DNA of 64,000 bases from Lepeophtheirus salmonis (lineage: Eukaryota > Arthropoda > Copepoda > Siphonostomatoida > Caligidae), in contig NC_052140.2 of the NCBI RefSeq assembly GCF_016086655.4, forward strand, positions 22,258,001 through 22,322,000, given 5' to 3'. The notes under the pieces are model-generated. The model saw only the letters and a list, made by a program, of their open reading frames with translations, was not told the DNA's origin and searched no databases. A program made the position numbers and the translations under genes. Positions 32,735-43,438 of this stretch are shown here, in pieces; positions within the stretch are counted from its first letter, which is position 1, and the number at the start of each line of letters is the position of its first letter.

Positions 32735-33680
32735 GTTTGCAAGTCTCTGTTGGACTCGGAGTAGAATTGAGGATCGTCATCCTTGAAACTCCTCCAAATA
32801 TCATTACTAAATCCACAGTAGGATTTGTGTTTATTTCCTTCGTCTAATAGCTGGTCGCAGCTAATTCAATCAAACGGCATAACAACTAATCATCTCTCCT
32901 CCAAAACATTCCTCCCGTCTTTAGGCTGACCATGTTAATTTTCGGTTTCGTTTATTAGTACACCAGCATTTCATATTATTTGAATCTATGACTTTTATCA
33001 TTCTTATTTAATTCTTGAGTAGGGAATATTTAAGTAAAACGTAATCACTAGTAAATGTACTCGTAAAAGACAATAAAGATTTGCTCGATATTTTTAAATG
33101 TAACTCCTTGCTGTACACGAAGGATAATTGAGTATCAACATTGTTGTTATTCCTGCCTATATCATTGCTAGATACATAATTGGATTTGTGTTTATTTTTT
33201 CAAATCATAACTGCTGCTAATTATATAAAAAGTCACTCACAAGCATTTTTTAAATTGTCAGGGTGACGACGTTGATTTTCAGTTTCTTTTTTTAGCACAC
33301 TAGAATGTCATATTATTTGAAACTATGGTTTTAATAGTTATTATTTTATAATTGAGGATAATATATTTAAGTATAAATTAATAACTCGTGAATGTGCTAC
33401 TGAAGGAAAATGATAGTAGAATTGGGAATCGAAGTGGGAGTAAATTCAGCCTATATGTCTTTCCTATATATGTTATAAATTTTCTTCTTCGCAGGGCTTC
33501 TTAAAGCTGATTTAGACAAATGTCATGAGAGCTAAGCTACTCTTCTCCGTAAAATCCTTCAAATTGTCAGGGTTACTATGTCAATTTTCGGTTTATTTTA
33601 TATTTACATTCCTGAAGGTCTTATTTTGTCCATCACTACCATTCGTGCATTGCTTTATACTTTAGAAAGTGCTTTATAGT
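32735..33680 (-). repeat. DR1 dispersed repeat, three head-to-tail units
   Basis: On the minus strand DR1 landmarks appear three times: CTCCGAGTCCAACAGAGAC (32,744) through GCTGCGACCAGCTATTAGA to AAAATTAACATGG; a unit around 33,110-33,290 with ACAATTTAAAAAATGC; and a unit around 33,430-33,600 with AACCCTGACAATTTGAAGG and AGTAGCTTAGCTCTCATGA. Orientation is opposite to the arrays at 13 and 23 kb. Confidence 0.6.
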
Positions 33681-33711
33681 TAAGGCAATATGTAGGGTGC
33701 ACCAGCTATCC

Positions 33712-33727
33712 CTACTGCGAAATCATC
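33712..33727 (-). CDS. Possible last exon of the 33.7-34.45 kb gene
   Basis: On the minus strand the acceptor CTCACCCTTTCAG precedes GATGATTTCGCAGTAG. Joined to exon 3 in phase 2 this gives P-M-I-S-Q-stop. Very short, so the assignment rests on the acceptor only. Confidence 0.15.
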
Positions 33728-33911
33728 CTGAAAGGGTGAGCTGGTCTTTGCCACTTGGTCCCTTGGTCAATCCAGGAATTCCTTCTTGATCCGACTGATA
33801 AGTTCATATTTGGTGTTGCAGGGGGCTCGGTTGGTCTGTCGTTCGTTCACATCCCACATTTAAAAAATCCATTCGTATTCAGAGCCAATGAATTTGGAGG
33901 TCAAAACTCAC

Positions 33912-34157
33912 GGCAAGATGAAGTTGTCGAAATTATATTGGAGCCATTTGAGACTGTTTTCAATGTGTGGCATTGATATTGTCTCAAAATCATATGTAGA
34001 GGCCTCAAATTCCCTCCTAAACTTGCGAACGAACGTGTATCTAAGTTCGAGAATTACTATATTGTTCGTCTCGGTCTGGATTTCTAGGATGGCTCTGTGC
34101 CTTTTCAAAATATTTCGGATAATTAATTCGTCAATTGATTGTGTTTTTTTTTTCCAA
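33912..34157 (-). CDS. Candidate exon 3 of an unidentified gene, about 81 codons
   Basis: Open minus-strand frame WKKKTQSIDELIIRNILKRH, RAILEIQTETNNIVILELRY, TFVRKFRREFEASTYDFETI and SMPHIENSLKWLQYNFDNFI. It lies between an acceptor TTTTTTATTATTAG (34,158-34,171) and a consensus donor GTGAGT after CTTGCC at 33,912. The protein is helical and charged with no family match. The run of ten A near its 5' end puts it one base out of phase with exon 2; an eleventh A would restore phase, so an indel or sequencing error there is plausible. Confidence 0.35.
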
Positions 34158-34290
34158 CTAATAATAAAAAATCAGTTACCTAATCAATGGCATAAATAGC
34201 TTGCACACACTGTATAGCTAAGAATTAGTCGTATGTATTAAATACACGGTTTTACCCAACTTTGGAGTTCCATTGCCCATTTCTACTCAC

Positions 34291-34336
34291 TTTTAAACCC
34301 ATGTAATGATCGCATTGTTAAAAGAATGGAACATGT
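34291..34336 (-). CDS. Candidate exon 2 of the same gene
   Basis: A 46-bp minus-strand exon between acceptor CATCTTCTTTCAG and consensus donor GTGAGT. In phase with exon 1 it codes TCSILLTMRSLHGFK plus one base. Confidence 0.35.
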
Positions 34337-34432
34337 CTGAAAGAAGATGTCTTATTATTGCATAGTTATTTTATTTTTCTCATTTAAGAAACATTATATT
34401 TAAGACTGTTTTTTGAGTTTTTCTTCACTTAC

Positions 34433-34453
34433 GTCTTTGGAAATTTTGTCCAT
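34433..34453 (-). CDS. Candidate first coding exon
   Basis: The minus strand has ATAATGGACAAAATT then TCCAAAGAC followed directly by GTAAGTG, a near-perfect donor. It codes MDKISKD in phase 0 with the next candidate exon 96 bp downstream. Three consecutive exons with consensus splice sites within 550 bp are hard to get by chance, but no homologue is recognised. Confidence 0.35.
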
Positions 34454-34774
34454 TATGAAAAAGAAAACAAAAAAAAATATATATTCGAACAATATTTTTT
34501 TTTTTTGAAAGAAAGATCTTGATAATGGACAGAAATGAGACAAAAAAGTGAAAGAATATACATTTAACATCACTAAAGAACTTTGTAATTTTATATAAGG
34601 ATGAACAATAAAAGTGGATCCTAGTAATTTATGTTATAATATTTCCCACAGACATTGGATAATTATGAACTTAAACTTTTCACAAAGACAAAAAAAAAAG
34701 AGGTTTTACGACAACAAATGTCTTTGAGGGTTGTTGTTTTTTGACAAGGAAAGCTAATCAGTAGTCTTTTGGGG

Positions 34775-34960
34775 ATGTTATAAAAAAGAAACCAAGAATC
34801 AATATGATAATCCTGAAAATTTGAAATTTTTCCAACAAGTCCAACAAGAGCTTACACTTAAAAACAGTATTGCCAATAGTTTGCATTTTGGGCATGTTTA
34901 AAAAAGAAACAAAAATAAAGATCCATTTTGGAACGCTGATATCACACAACTGTCCATACC
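34775..34960 (+). repeat. DR1 dispersed repeat, partial
   Basis: AAGAAACCAAGAATCAATATG then GATAATCCTGAAAATTTGAA at 34,787-34,825, TCCAACAAGAGCTTACACTT at 34,841, and a second start AAAAGAAACAAAAATAAAG near 34,903. Confidence 0.5.
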
Positions 34961-35320
34961 CAACACGATCTTTATTAAGTGTACGCTTAACTTTTAAGCT
35001 TTTTTTGATGATATGTATTATGAAAAACACTCAGAACTTTTTACTTAACCTAATATCAAGTAAGTTCTGTTCAGTTAATCAAATGTTTATGAAAAAAACT
35101 AATTTCTTCATCTTAAAGATCTCTGGACTCAGAGTTGAATTATGTTACAAATCTGGCATTTCATTTTTGAGCTGGTGTACTGTCTACAATGTGGCAAAGT
35201 AAAAGTTAGTCAAAATCTGTTCGCTCAGTAATTTTTTTTTATAAATATACATTATATAATTTTTTGGAAAGAGACTAAATTTGATTGAATAACCATTTTT
35301 TCCCCCGGAATTATGACATT

Positions 35321-35345
35321 GTATTTTTTTTTTTTTTTTTTTTTC
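35321..35345 (+). repeat. Poly(T) run
   Basis: A run of about 20 T at 35,324-35,344, followed by a short open stretch (DDYKKIPKEDSYDSVDHSGL) with no family match that runs into the minisatellite element. The long phenylalanine start of that frame is compositional. Confidence 0.5.
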
Positions 35346-35484
35346 GATGACTATAAAAAAATTCCCAAAGAAGACTCCTATGATTCCGTGGACCACAGTG
35401 GCCTAAGCTCTGAGTATTGTTGTTGGATATGCGGGTTGAAAATACACAGTCCAAACTCCCAGGGGACAAAATATATTTGCAAGC

Positions 35485-35999
35485 GGGGGGAAAAGGGGGT
35501 CTGCAGATTTTTTTTCGTTGGAAGGGAGGTTTTTTGAAAATTTTGACAGAATTTTTTCAAAAAGTAAATGACAAATTAGACTCAGAATTTTTTTAGTTCG
35601 GACTAAAAACTATTTTAAACATTTTAATAAGTTAAATTTTTTGAAAGAGAGGGGGAGAGATTAAAAAATTTAATTTAATTTTAAAATTTAATTTTTTCGA
35701 AATAACTGTAGATTTTTGAAATTTTCTTTTCAAAAAAATTTAGTTTTCTGTAAACTACTATGATTTTTTTGCATAAAATTAAATATTAAAAATCTAATTT
35801 TGTTTTTTTTTTCTAAAAAATTTAATTTTCTGTGAATAGCTATAAATTTTTGAAATTTATCCAAAAAATTTAATTTTTTGTGAATAGCTTTAGATTTTTG
35901 AATTTTTTTCAAAATTTAATTTTTGATTTTTTTTTTTCAAAAAAATCAAAAAACCAAGCCCTCCTTCCCATAAAAAACATAATCCCGCGGACGCCCCTG
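35485..35999 (+). repeat. AT-rich 48-bp minisatellite element (LC1), plus orientation
   Basis: About five degenerate units of a T-rich phrase: TTTAATTTT, then TGTGAATAGCT, then ATAAATTTTTGAA or TAGATTTTTGAA, then TTTTCAAAAAA. It is flanked by a G-rich start (GGGGGGAAAAGGGGG) and ends AAAAACCAAGCCCTCCTTCC, then CGGACGCCCCTG. The same ordered parts occur at 47.3-47.96, 52.0-52.67 (mixed) and, inverted, 62.29-62.53 kb, so this is a dispersed element with defined ends and not random AT sequence. Confidence 0.6.
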
Positions 36000-36700
36000 C
36001 CTAAAACTCATTAAATCATTAAATAATATATTAAAAAGTTTTTGTTTTTGGAGGGAAAAAAGAACAAAGAAGTTATGATTTACTTACTTACTTAAGTAAT
36101 TTTATGGTTCATATCATCAATCACGAAGGAACTCTCTGATTCTCTGTCTCTCTATACATCTTTCAGACTACGTCCCTTATATATAATATAATATTATAAA
36201 TACATGTTATTTACAAGTAATTCATAGGCAGTAAGTAGCGTATGGGATCTTTTTAGTGATCATAAACAAACTATTAATTTTTGTATGAGAGGGGGGCTTC
36301 TCTGACGGTTAGGATCGATGAAGATCATATCAGATTTTTATTTTTATTATTATTGTTGTTGTTTTTTGTTGTTGTTCCATTTTTAGTTCTTATTTCTTAC
36401 AGTAGAGTGGTCCTTCAATTTGGGCTTTGTTCTGAAATCCTGGGGAACATGTTGGCCTAGATTTTATCTACCTTATTAACACAGCAAAGTGTGTCTATTT
36501 GTCCACGCCTCATTTCTCAGATAATTTTTCCAATTTTGCGGACAAGGTACACTTGATATTCTGTATTTCTTTTTATGTCAGTACACTTGTCACGAACATA
36601 TACGTACTGTTTGAGCTATATAACATGTTTAGTTTGTTTGTGATAGACATAACAATAAGAATTATTTGGCATGTTTGTTGATTTGTTGCTATTGGAAAAC
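36000..36700. other. AT-rich spacer upstream of mariner pseudogene
   Basis: ATT/GTT trinucleotide-rich run at 36,340-36,375. No supported gene. The left inverted end of the mariner copy at 36.7-37.4 kb was not found. Confidence 0.4.
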
Positions 36701-37330
36701 ATGGACCAAATCATTTGTGTCATTTGGGTCAAAAATGAAATTAAATGTTCAAAAGCACATGCAATATTGACAGTGGTATACTACGGTGAAACTGTTCTGA
36801 GCAATAAAAAAATGCTTACAAGTGGTACATACTCTTCCAAGATGGCCTGGGAGATGCCATTGACGGGCCTCTCTCTGGATGTTAATGCACAAGAACAGCA
36901 GAGGAAAACCGTCGAATCACTATTAGAGAATTGGCTGAGGATATTGACATATCGTTTGGCTGGCGCCATAAAAATATTTCAAACGTTTTTTGCTTAAGAC
37001 GAGTGTCAGCAACGTTTGTTCCGAAACTGCTTGATTTTGACCAAGATAATCATCGCAATTTCGGGCTCAGAAACAACACCACAATCATGCCTCATCCACC
37101 ATATTTATACCATTTTCCTTTTTCTTGTTCCTGAAAGTGAAGAGACCTCTGAAAGGACGGAGATTTGCAGCGATTGACATCATAAAGACTGCATCGGTGG
37201 AAGAGCTCAAGCCTATATCGATAAGTGCTTAGGATAAATGCTTCGAGGATTGAAAAAAAAGCGTTGGTAAATGTGTATTGTATCTGAGGGGAATTACTTC
37301 GAAGGGAACAACGTAAGTGTGTATGATTAA
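36701..37330 (+). pseudogene. mariner transposase, both ends present, middle deleted
   Basis: From ATG 36,701 the plus strand reads MDQIICVIWVKNEIKCSKAH (family: MDQ-x-ICVKF-VKNEIKCSKA), then frameshifted pieces, DIDISFGWRH, RRVSATFVPKLLDFDQ, then MPHPPYLYHF joined to FLFLKVKRPLKGRRFAAID, KTASVEELKPISISA and a tail CIVSEGNYFEGNNVSVYD, stop at 37,328-37,330. The DNA-binding half and the C-terminal LKRPLKG region are kept. The region with the catalytic aspartates before HPPYSPDLAP is missing. A remnant right end ACATTACTTTTTGAACAGTA follows at about 37,366. Confidence 0.8.
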
Positions 37331-38140
37331 ATTAATATTTTTTCCCTTACGAAACAATACAAAGACACATTACTTTTTGAACAGTAATACATATCAGAAA
37401 GTCCTATTGATAAAATTTGATATTAAAAAACTTCTGAGCCTAGCAACAACACCTCTAAACACTCATCAATATGGTGGAAATGCTATATTACTTCCTTTTT
37501 CTAGGGAAAAGTAGATTTTGAAAATAAAAAATTTAAGGGCCACTCTAATATAGATGGATATGATATGTATTTTGATCCAACAATGTGAAACGAATGTAAT
37601 ATGAATCCTCTCCAATGGAGGACAAAAATAAAACAAACTGTCTGCTCTTATTTGACAAGGAAAAAGTATAGGAAAAGGAGAGATCCTTGTTGGAAAGAAA
37701 TTTGAGATACTTTTTTTTAAAGATCTGGGTCGAGCTATGTCCTTGTAAAAAATTAAAATATGGATCCTATATTAAGCTTATGATTTCATTTGCAATAAAA
37801 GAACGGTTTTATGTAACGTCAGCCATCTTGGAAACCTAAACAACCAAGTTGAATAAGTATAAAGAAACTTAATTTATTCATATTATTGAAAAAAGTGATC
37901 TATTGAATGTACAAATGGGGTCAATACATCAAAGGACTTGAGGTCTTATTGAGATACTTGACTGCCTAACGTATATAAAATATATTTCCTAACGTGTAGC
38001 TTTATTATAAAAGGTGGGGATTTTAATTCAGAAAAATTTAAGGATAATGTATTTTACAAATTATATCCCCCAATTAACTCAACAATTCACAAATCTTTTG
38101 CTCTGACATGACAGGGACCATAGTGAAGTCATTGACTATA
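37331..38140. other. AT-rich spacer plus 3' flank of the next relic
   Basis: No gene in 37.4-37.98 kb. From about 38.00 kb the inverse of the 12.40-12.52 kb sequence begins (AAAGATTTGTGAATTG), the 3' flank of the shared Tc1 family. Confidence 0.45.
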
Positions 38141-38144
38141 ATCA

Positions 38145-38550
38145 ACCAGACATCTAGCTTCAACTTCAGTCTCAAACCTCGAACTTAACAAGACACATCC
38201 CTTAATGAGGAACTTCTAGTCTATGAGGGCCACTGCTTTTAGAATGGAAGCCTGCAAGGAGTCAACAGTGGTATGTGTACGCTTACTGTACTCTCTTTCC
38301 CAGAGGCCTACACATAGTTGTCCAAGGGGTTCGGATCCGAGTGGTTCCATTGATTTATTATCAGCTATTAGACTCAAAATGATCATGAGTCTCCCTATAA
38401 GGTGTTCACGACCTATTATACTCCTGGAAAGCCTTGGCAACATCGTAAACAGTTGATTAGAGCAGCTTCATCAACTCAATAATCTTCTTGGGCGTGCTAC
38501 CGGCACTGAGAGCATAATAATGACCGTACAGCGTTCGTATTTGAAGAAGG
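38145..38550 (-). pseudogene. Tc1-like transposase, internally deleted
   Basis: The minus strand reads RTLYGHYYALSAGSTPKKII, then ELMKLL, stop, STVYDVAKAFQE, a clear N-terminal helix-turn-helix (family TPKKIIELMKLPKSTVYDV). Then, past a deletion, DPNPLDNYV (catalytic SPDLNPLD block), WEREYSKRTHTTVDSLQASI and LIKGCVLLSSRFETEVEARC. It shares tail and 3' flank with the relic at 12.2-12.4 kb. Frameshifts and stops make it non-functional. Confidence 0.75.
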
Positions 38551-40799
38551 ACTGTATTTTTCTTATAGAGTTTTGTCAGTTGAATTTGATAGTCACACTT
38601 TAATAAACATAGAGCTCAGGGAAGCCATGATATTGAGGTCCACACTTTTTCCCCGAGGTTAAAATCCACTCCCCTCCCCCCCGCACAAATATGTATTTAA
38701 ATTGTGTCCCGTCAACACAAAAGCATGTTAGTAGGTTTCTTTCTCAAAATTGAATGTGGATTAAATTTTTATTCTTTAAAATTATCATCGATTTATTGAT
38801 ATAAATCGATGATAATGAACCTTTGGAGGAACTGCGAGTTGCACTTACAGTAGTCAAAATTGATTGTTGCAATAAAAAAATAAGAAATTGATGTATTTTA
38901 TTTTAATGAGTGTATATCTAGTGTTATGGTGGCTCTAATTTAGGACCAAGGACCGTGGTATAGTCTAGTCCCATTTGAAAGTTCTCACAGAATTTAAAAT
39001 TAATATCTCATGAAGTCGTTCAGAAGGTTTGTTCCTATAAGACTATTATATCATATTATAGAATAATTAATATAACTAAGTAAAAATGTAATACATATGT
39101 TCGCTTTATACTGCAAAATATGTCCAAAGTTATTAATACATATTTCATATATCAAATTTGACTTAATAAAACATCAACATTTTTGTAGGAAATATTACTA
39201 GGAACTACAGTTAAAGACCGATCCCAAGGACACACAGTCCTAAGGAACGATAGGATCGCTCAAAAGACTGGACTGGACCGAATAAATAAATAAAACCCAA
39301 ATATTAACAATATCTTGGCCAATATATGTAAGTCTCTTACTCAAGTAAAGGTTCTGAAATTCTTCAGAATCAAAAATAATTATATTATATTAAAAAACCT
39401 TGCAATATTACTTTGATAATATACAAATATCACTCTATAACGTTAGTATCAAGTAGTAGTCAATGCAAGTATTAAGTTGTTTTTTATTCATAAAGCTATT
39501 TGATGGGAGTTTCATCAAGGTTTATTCGGAAATTTGTTCATTTTATGTAATAAAATATCAACTATCAAAAAAGCAGATTCCTAAATTATAAAGAAAATTG
39601 TGGAGAATTCTTTCATTTATTTTAATAATGCAGATTTATCTCCCAGGCCATACCAAACATCCAGGTGGGTTGGATACAAGCCTCATGCCTTATGTTTGAC
39701 ACCTCTGATATATAACTAATAACAGATATTGCCCCTATTATGAGGGCTTTAGAATATTATCTGTCAATTTCTCTTTAGTTTATTGTGACGATCAGTTTTG
39801 GCAACATCAAGTGGAATTTGTGACAACCCCAAAGGGTTAAAACGAAGAATCCTATAGAAAACCCTATATAGAAATTTACGAGAAATGGTTAAATAAATCA
39901 AATGTAATCCACACTCCATTTTGGGAAAAATCATTCGTGGAACATATAACTTTGATTTAATTGAAGCATCACTGCTTATTAAGTATTATTTAAAAGCAGT
40001 TGTTAAGTCTTTTTGTAATACTTGAAGGCATTCAATAAAGTTTCATCAAGATTTATTGAAAATTTGTCAATTTTATGTAGTAAAAGTTCCAAGGATCATC
40101 AAAATGTCGTTGCATCCATTACGATGCAATTTATGACATAAATGAAAATTGTTCCACTGTAGAACTAAACTAAGGTCTTCTTGTGATGCTGGACATCATG
40201 TAAAAACCCTCCATTGTATTTCCCAATCGCCAATGCACAATAAAGCTTCGGATATGGTCACATCAAAGAGTCATTACAAAAGTATTTCCCGGATGTATTT
40301 AGGTACAGTTATGAAATCAATATGTATAAGCCACAGTGGTTGTACTCTACGTATAATGTACATAGGTACAACCCGCTTCCGATAGGTCTTAATGGCCAAA
40401 GGAATATATAGTTAATAGGGTCTTTTATGTACGGATGATTAAATTATGTTAAAAGGGGTATTAGGTAGAGGCGTAGTACAGCATAAAATGTTTTTCTTTA
40501 CATAGTTACACTCAAACTTATTTGTCAAAGGGGAAACAGTTGAGTATACTATTGGAGTGAAAGTTAAAAGGGGATGTTGGATATGAACTTTTGTACAGAG
40601 TGTCCCATAATTAGAGTTACAATTACTTGAACGTAAGGCATGTAGAGACTTCGCTATCCAACTAAGAAATATTGCAGTATTCGGCAGGATGGGCCCAGTC
40701 CCTACCGCACGTAATGTCCAAGAATACTGTTAATATAATTTTGAGCACATTTGGCATCAAAACAAATTGTCCTCCCTCTTTGCCTAATCCTAACTTGCT
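38551..40799. other. Repeat-derived DNA, no gene supported
   Basis: Holds a C run at 38,674-38,688, GTGTCCCGTCAACACAAAAG (38,706; shared with 21.3 and 48.9 kb), a GGACCG-type block (39,205-39,285), a copy of the 18-kb repeat (TTGTGACGATCAGTTTTGG at 39,781 to about 39,960) and a direct repeat GAGTTTCATCAAGGTTTATT (39,507) / AAGTTTCATCAAGATTTATT (40,038) spaced 531 bp. A 78-codon frame at 40,149 has no resemblance to anything. Confidence 0.45.
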
Positions 40800-41290
40800 A
40801 AATATTGCAATGTAGGGAATGATCCAAGAGGAGGGCAATGCAGTTGCTGGGTTCGACAAGGACTCCCTGATGGGAGTCCTTGTTAGTAAAACATTTAGTA
40901 ATAGATGTGCGTACTAGCTGCAAGTCAGTGACAGTTAGTTTTGTTTTGTTCCTTATTCTTTCGGTCTCGCACTGTGTGAGGACCTCTATTGACCTATGAC
41001 GTAGGTATCCCTAGACAAAATTATCCATGGAGTTCAGGTCGGGGAACTAGGTGGCCCAATATCCTTGGACACACAGTCGTAGCAGCGCTCCTTGAGTCAA
41101 AACCTGAGCCCTTGGTCTCCGCCAGGGCCTTCCTCAACTCTGCAACCTTTCTACTGTCGATCTCTATCATATTTGAGACCTCAGCTTGGCTCAAATGCAG
41201 ATCGTTCTTCACCAAAATCTTCAAAACAGCGGACCTGCGTTATTCTTTTACAAATTTAATAGGATTGACATCTTCAATCATTAACTCCAT
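40800..41290 (-). pseudogene. Tc1-like transposase, internally deleted
   Basis: The minus strand from ATG 41,290: MELMIEDVNPIKFVKE, stop, RRSAVLKILVKNDLHLSQAE, VSNMIEIDSRKVAELRKALA, a helix-turn-helix similar to the one at 54.5 kb (RSAVVMAL, RTVQRIRKKL). After the deletion the frame changes and FPDLNSMDNFV then GYLRHRSIEVL follows, the catalytic SPDLNPMDNFVWGY block with its aspartate kept. The C-terminal tail is diverged. No functional product expected. Confidence 0.65.
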
Positions 41291-41569
41291 GGCAGTTTTT
41301 TTGCTATTATGTCAAACGTTTTCAAATGAATATTTCACGTTTAAAAAATATGCGCAGAAAAAATTTGGATATCTGAAGTGCCAGATGACTAGGGATGGAT
41401 GAGAGAGAAGACCTACAAGAACTACTTCTGAGAACTCAAGTATAATTACAAACAGAACTCAATTACCTACTAAAATATTTAGCTTCATTCGTTTCGTTTA
41501 TGAATTTTACAAGATAATTAATCATTTTTGTTTATTGACTTAGATTGAGTAGAACATAATAGTCTGGAA
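41291..41569. other. Spacer, no gene seen
   Basis: Less than 300 bp between the Tc1 relic and the hAT-type MITE; nothing recognised. Confidence 0.4.
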
Positions 41570-41989
41570 CAGGGATGTCCAACTTGTAGCCCCTGGGCCG
41601 TACTGCAGCCTGCTACTCTTTCTCACTTCAAGTAGTAGATTTAGCAAAATTGTTGCAGTATCATATAATCGCGTAGAACGTGAATAAAAAGTACAGCCAT
41701 TGAAAAATACTTCCCAAATCTAGGAATTTTTAATTATCCTTTATTTATTTTCCTACAAGAAAGTTCATGCCATCAAACTATGCAGAGGACCAAAAAAATG
41801 CAACCCCAGATTGGGCTTGAAAAATAGGATTTTTTTTTTTTTAATATTTGCCCTAAATTTGAAATAAATATTTACCTAATAGTTTTTTTTTAAGAAGTCA
41901 TTTTCTTAGAATTTAATCAGCTCTGTAGCCTATTAAAATATTTCAAATGACAATAAGGCCCATTCTATTAAAAAGTTTGGACATCCCTG
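41570..41989. mobile_element. hAT-type MITE, 420 bp
   Basis: The left end CAGGGATGTCCAACTT and the right end AAAGTTTGGACATCCCTG are inverted copies. CAGGGATGTCCAA-type ends are typical of hAT elements. Flanks GTCTGGAA and ATCTATAA match at 5 of 8 positions, so the duplication is at best decayed. No coding region is kept; the interior is AT-rich with a GGGCCGTACTGCAGCC block near the left end. Confidence 0.7.
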
Positions 41990-42778
41990 ATCTATAACTT
42001 TGCTTTAAAAATTAAATTTTAAATCTTGAATAGATTTAAATTTAATATTGGAATAAAAAAATTTGTTTTAGAACATAATAGTAAAGTTTAGCTTCAAAAT
42101 AAACCCTTCCAGTCAAACGCACAGGAGCAAAAAATGAAGGTCTCATTTTAATTTAAAGGTTACTGATTTGACTGTCCAGTAGATAAACATAAAAAAAACT
42201 GATTTGTTTACACTAAATTTATTATTATATATTTGTTTAAATTCATAAACAGATGGATACAAATCTAATTTTTTTAAACTAAGTTGAATATTTTAAAGTG
42301 GTTAGAGCTAAAAGAAGATTTGATTGAGAGGAAAATTTACTTCCGATAAGTCTATTGACAAAATAAAGATATATGTATATATACTAGGATATTTTTATGT
42401 ATGGATGATTAACTTATAGTAAAAGGGTACACCGTAAATACTAGTCAGTTATTTGTCAAAGGGGAAATGCTAATTATGTACCTATTTCTTTGCAGAGAAA
42501 GTTAAAAATGGTTGTTTAAATGTATGTACCAAAAAACATATATATATTTGTTATTAAACCATTATTCATGAAGGGATGTGAAAGGAAGTGAATCCCTGAG
42601 AAAGTACGCGTGAAATAAATACAAAACACGATCCTTCATATGAACGGATGGAAGACATAGAATCTAAAAGTACTCAAATAACAACAATAAATAGGTAGGA
42701 TCGCCTAATGATCCTTGTGTTTATTTTTCTTCCCTGGATGTCTTTCTCACGTATCTCTATGTATACATACATGTCTAT
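41990..42778. other. AT-rich spacer, no gene seen
   Basis: No supported coding region. TATGTATGGATGATTAA at 42,397 also occurs in similar form at 40,428, with AAAAGGGGTA or AAAAGGGTAC after it, so it is part of an uncharacterised diverged repeat. Confidence 0.4.
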
Positions 42779-43430
42779 TAGGACTGGAACGGTAGACTAA
42801 ACCCACGGTAGGAACCGTGCTACACCTTTCACGGTACGCAGTTTGGTACGGTGTAATAGTATATGTTTTGATAATTCATCTAGTTTTGGTATTTTAATAA
42901 TTTATTTTTTCGTTACTAATAAATTAATCCTCAATATAAACTTCTCTAAAAAACAATGGTTGATATACAATACTCTGATTTATAAATTTATATTTTTGTC
43001 GTAAAAAGATGAGCTTGTCTACATTTTTCCGGTAATGAACAAGAGCGATTAGACGCTCCAATACTGCCAGTTGTCTAAAAATGATTTCCCTTGATACAGA
43101 TGTACTCTTATTTGCAAAGTATCGTGAAACTAAATTGAAAACATTGGGAAATTTATTTAGACTCTCCCTCCAGTGTACCACTAAATTTTCGTCAACTGGA
43201 TTGTACTTTTGTTATTTTTGTAGGTTTGTATTTCTTTTTGTATGAATAGGCACATAAATTATTTCTGTAATTTATCTCATGCTTATGGATTAAAATCGTA
43301 CTTTACTATCTAAATCTATTCATAAATAAAAAAACTAAAATTTTATAATACCAAAATATTTATTTCGTGATTATATATATATAAGTATCGCCCCAAGAGT
43401 AAGAACGTACCTAACTTCGATACAGCCCTG
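42779..43430 (-). mobile_element. hAT transposon relic (GGTACGG-end family), best-preserved copy
   Basis: Starts TAGGACTGGAACGG and ends, inverted, CAGGGCTGTATCGA. It is flanked by ATGTCTAT (42,771-42,778) and ATGACTAT (43,431-43,438), an 8-bp duplication with one mismatch, which is diagnostic of hAT. GGTACG words cluster just inside the left end. It is 652 bp long and keeps only the transposase C-terminus on the minus strand. Confidence 0.8.
42924..43181 (-). pseudogene. hAT transposase C-terminal dimerisation domain
   Basis: An 85-codon open minus-strand frame reading SLNKFPNVFNLVSRYFANKS, TSVSREIIFRQLAVLERLIA and KNVDKLIFLRQKYKFINQ. The family pattern is FPxLxxLAxxYLxxxATSVPSERxFS with a later NVDKLIFLxxN, and here TSVSREIIF replaces TSVPSERVF. 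The upstream RNase-H-like catalytic core and zinc finger are missing, so this is a 3' fragment inside a short element. Confidence 0.7.
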
Positions 43431-43438
43431 ATGACTAT

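Noticed and set aside
35313..35537. Open frame starting with poly-phenylalanine and containing YCCWICGLK
   Set aside because: The start is a T homopolymer and the end runs into the minisatellite element; no homologue is recognised.
40149..40385. 78-codon open frame near 40.2 kb
   Set aside because: No family match, no splice sites, and both strands have similar open lengths here.
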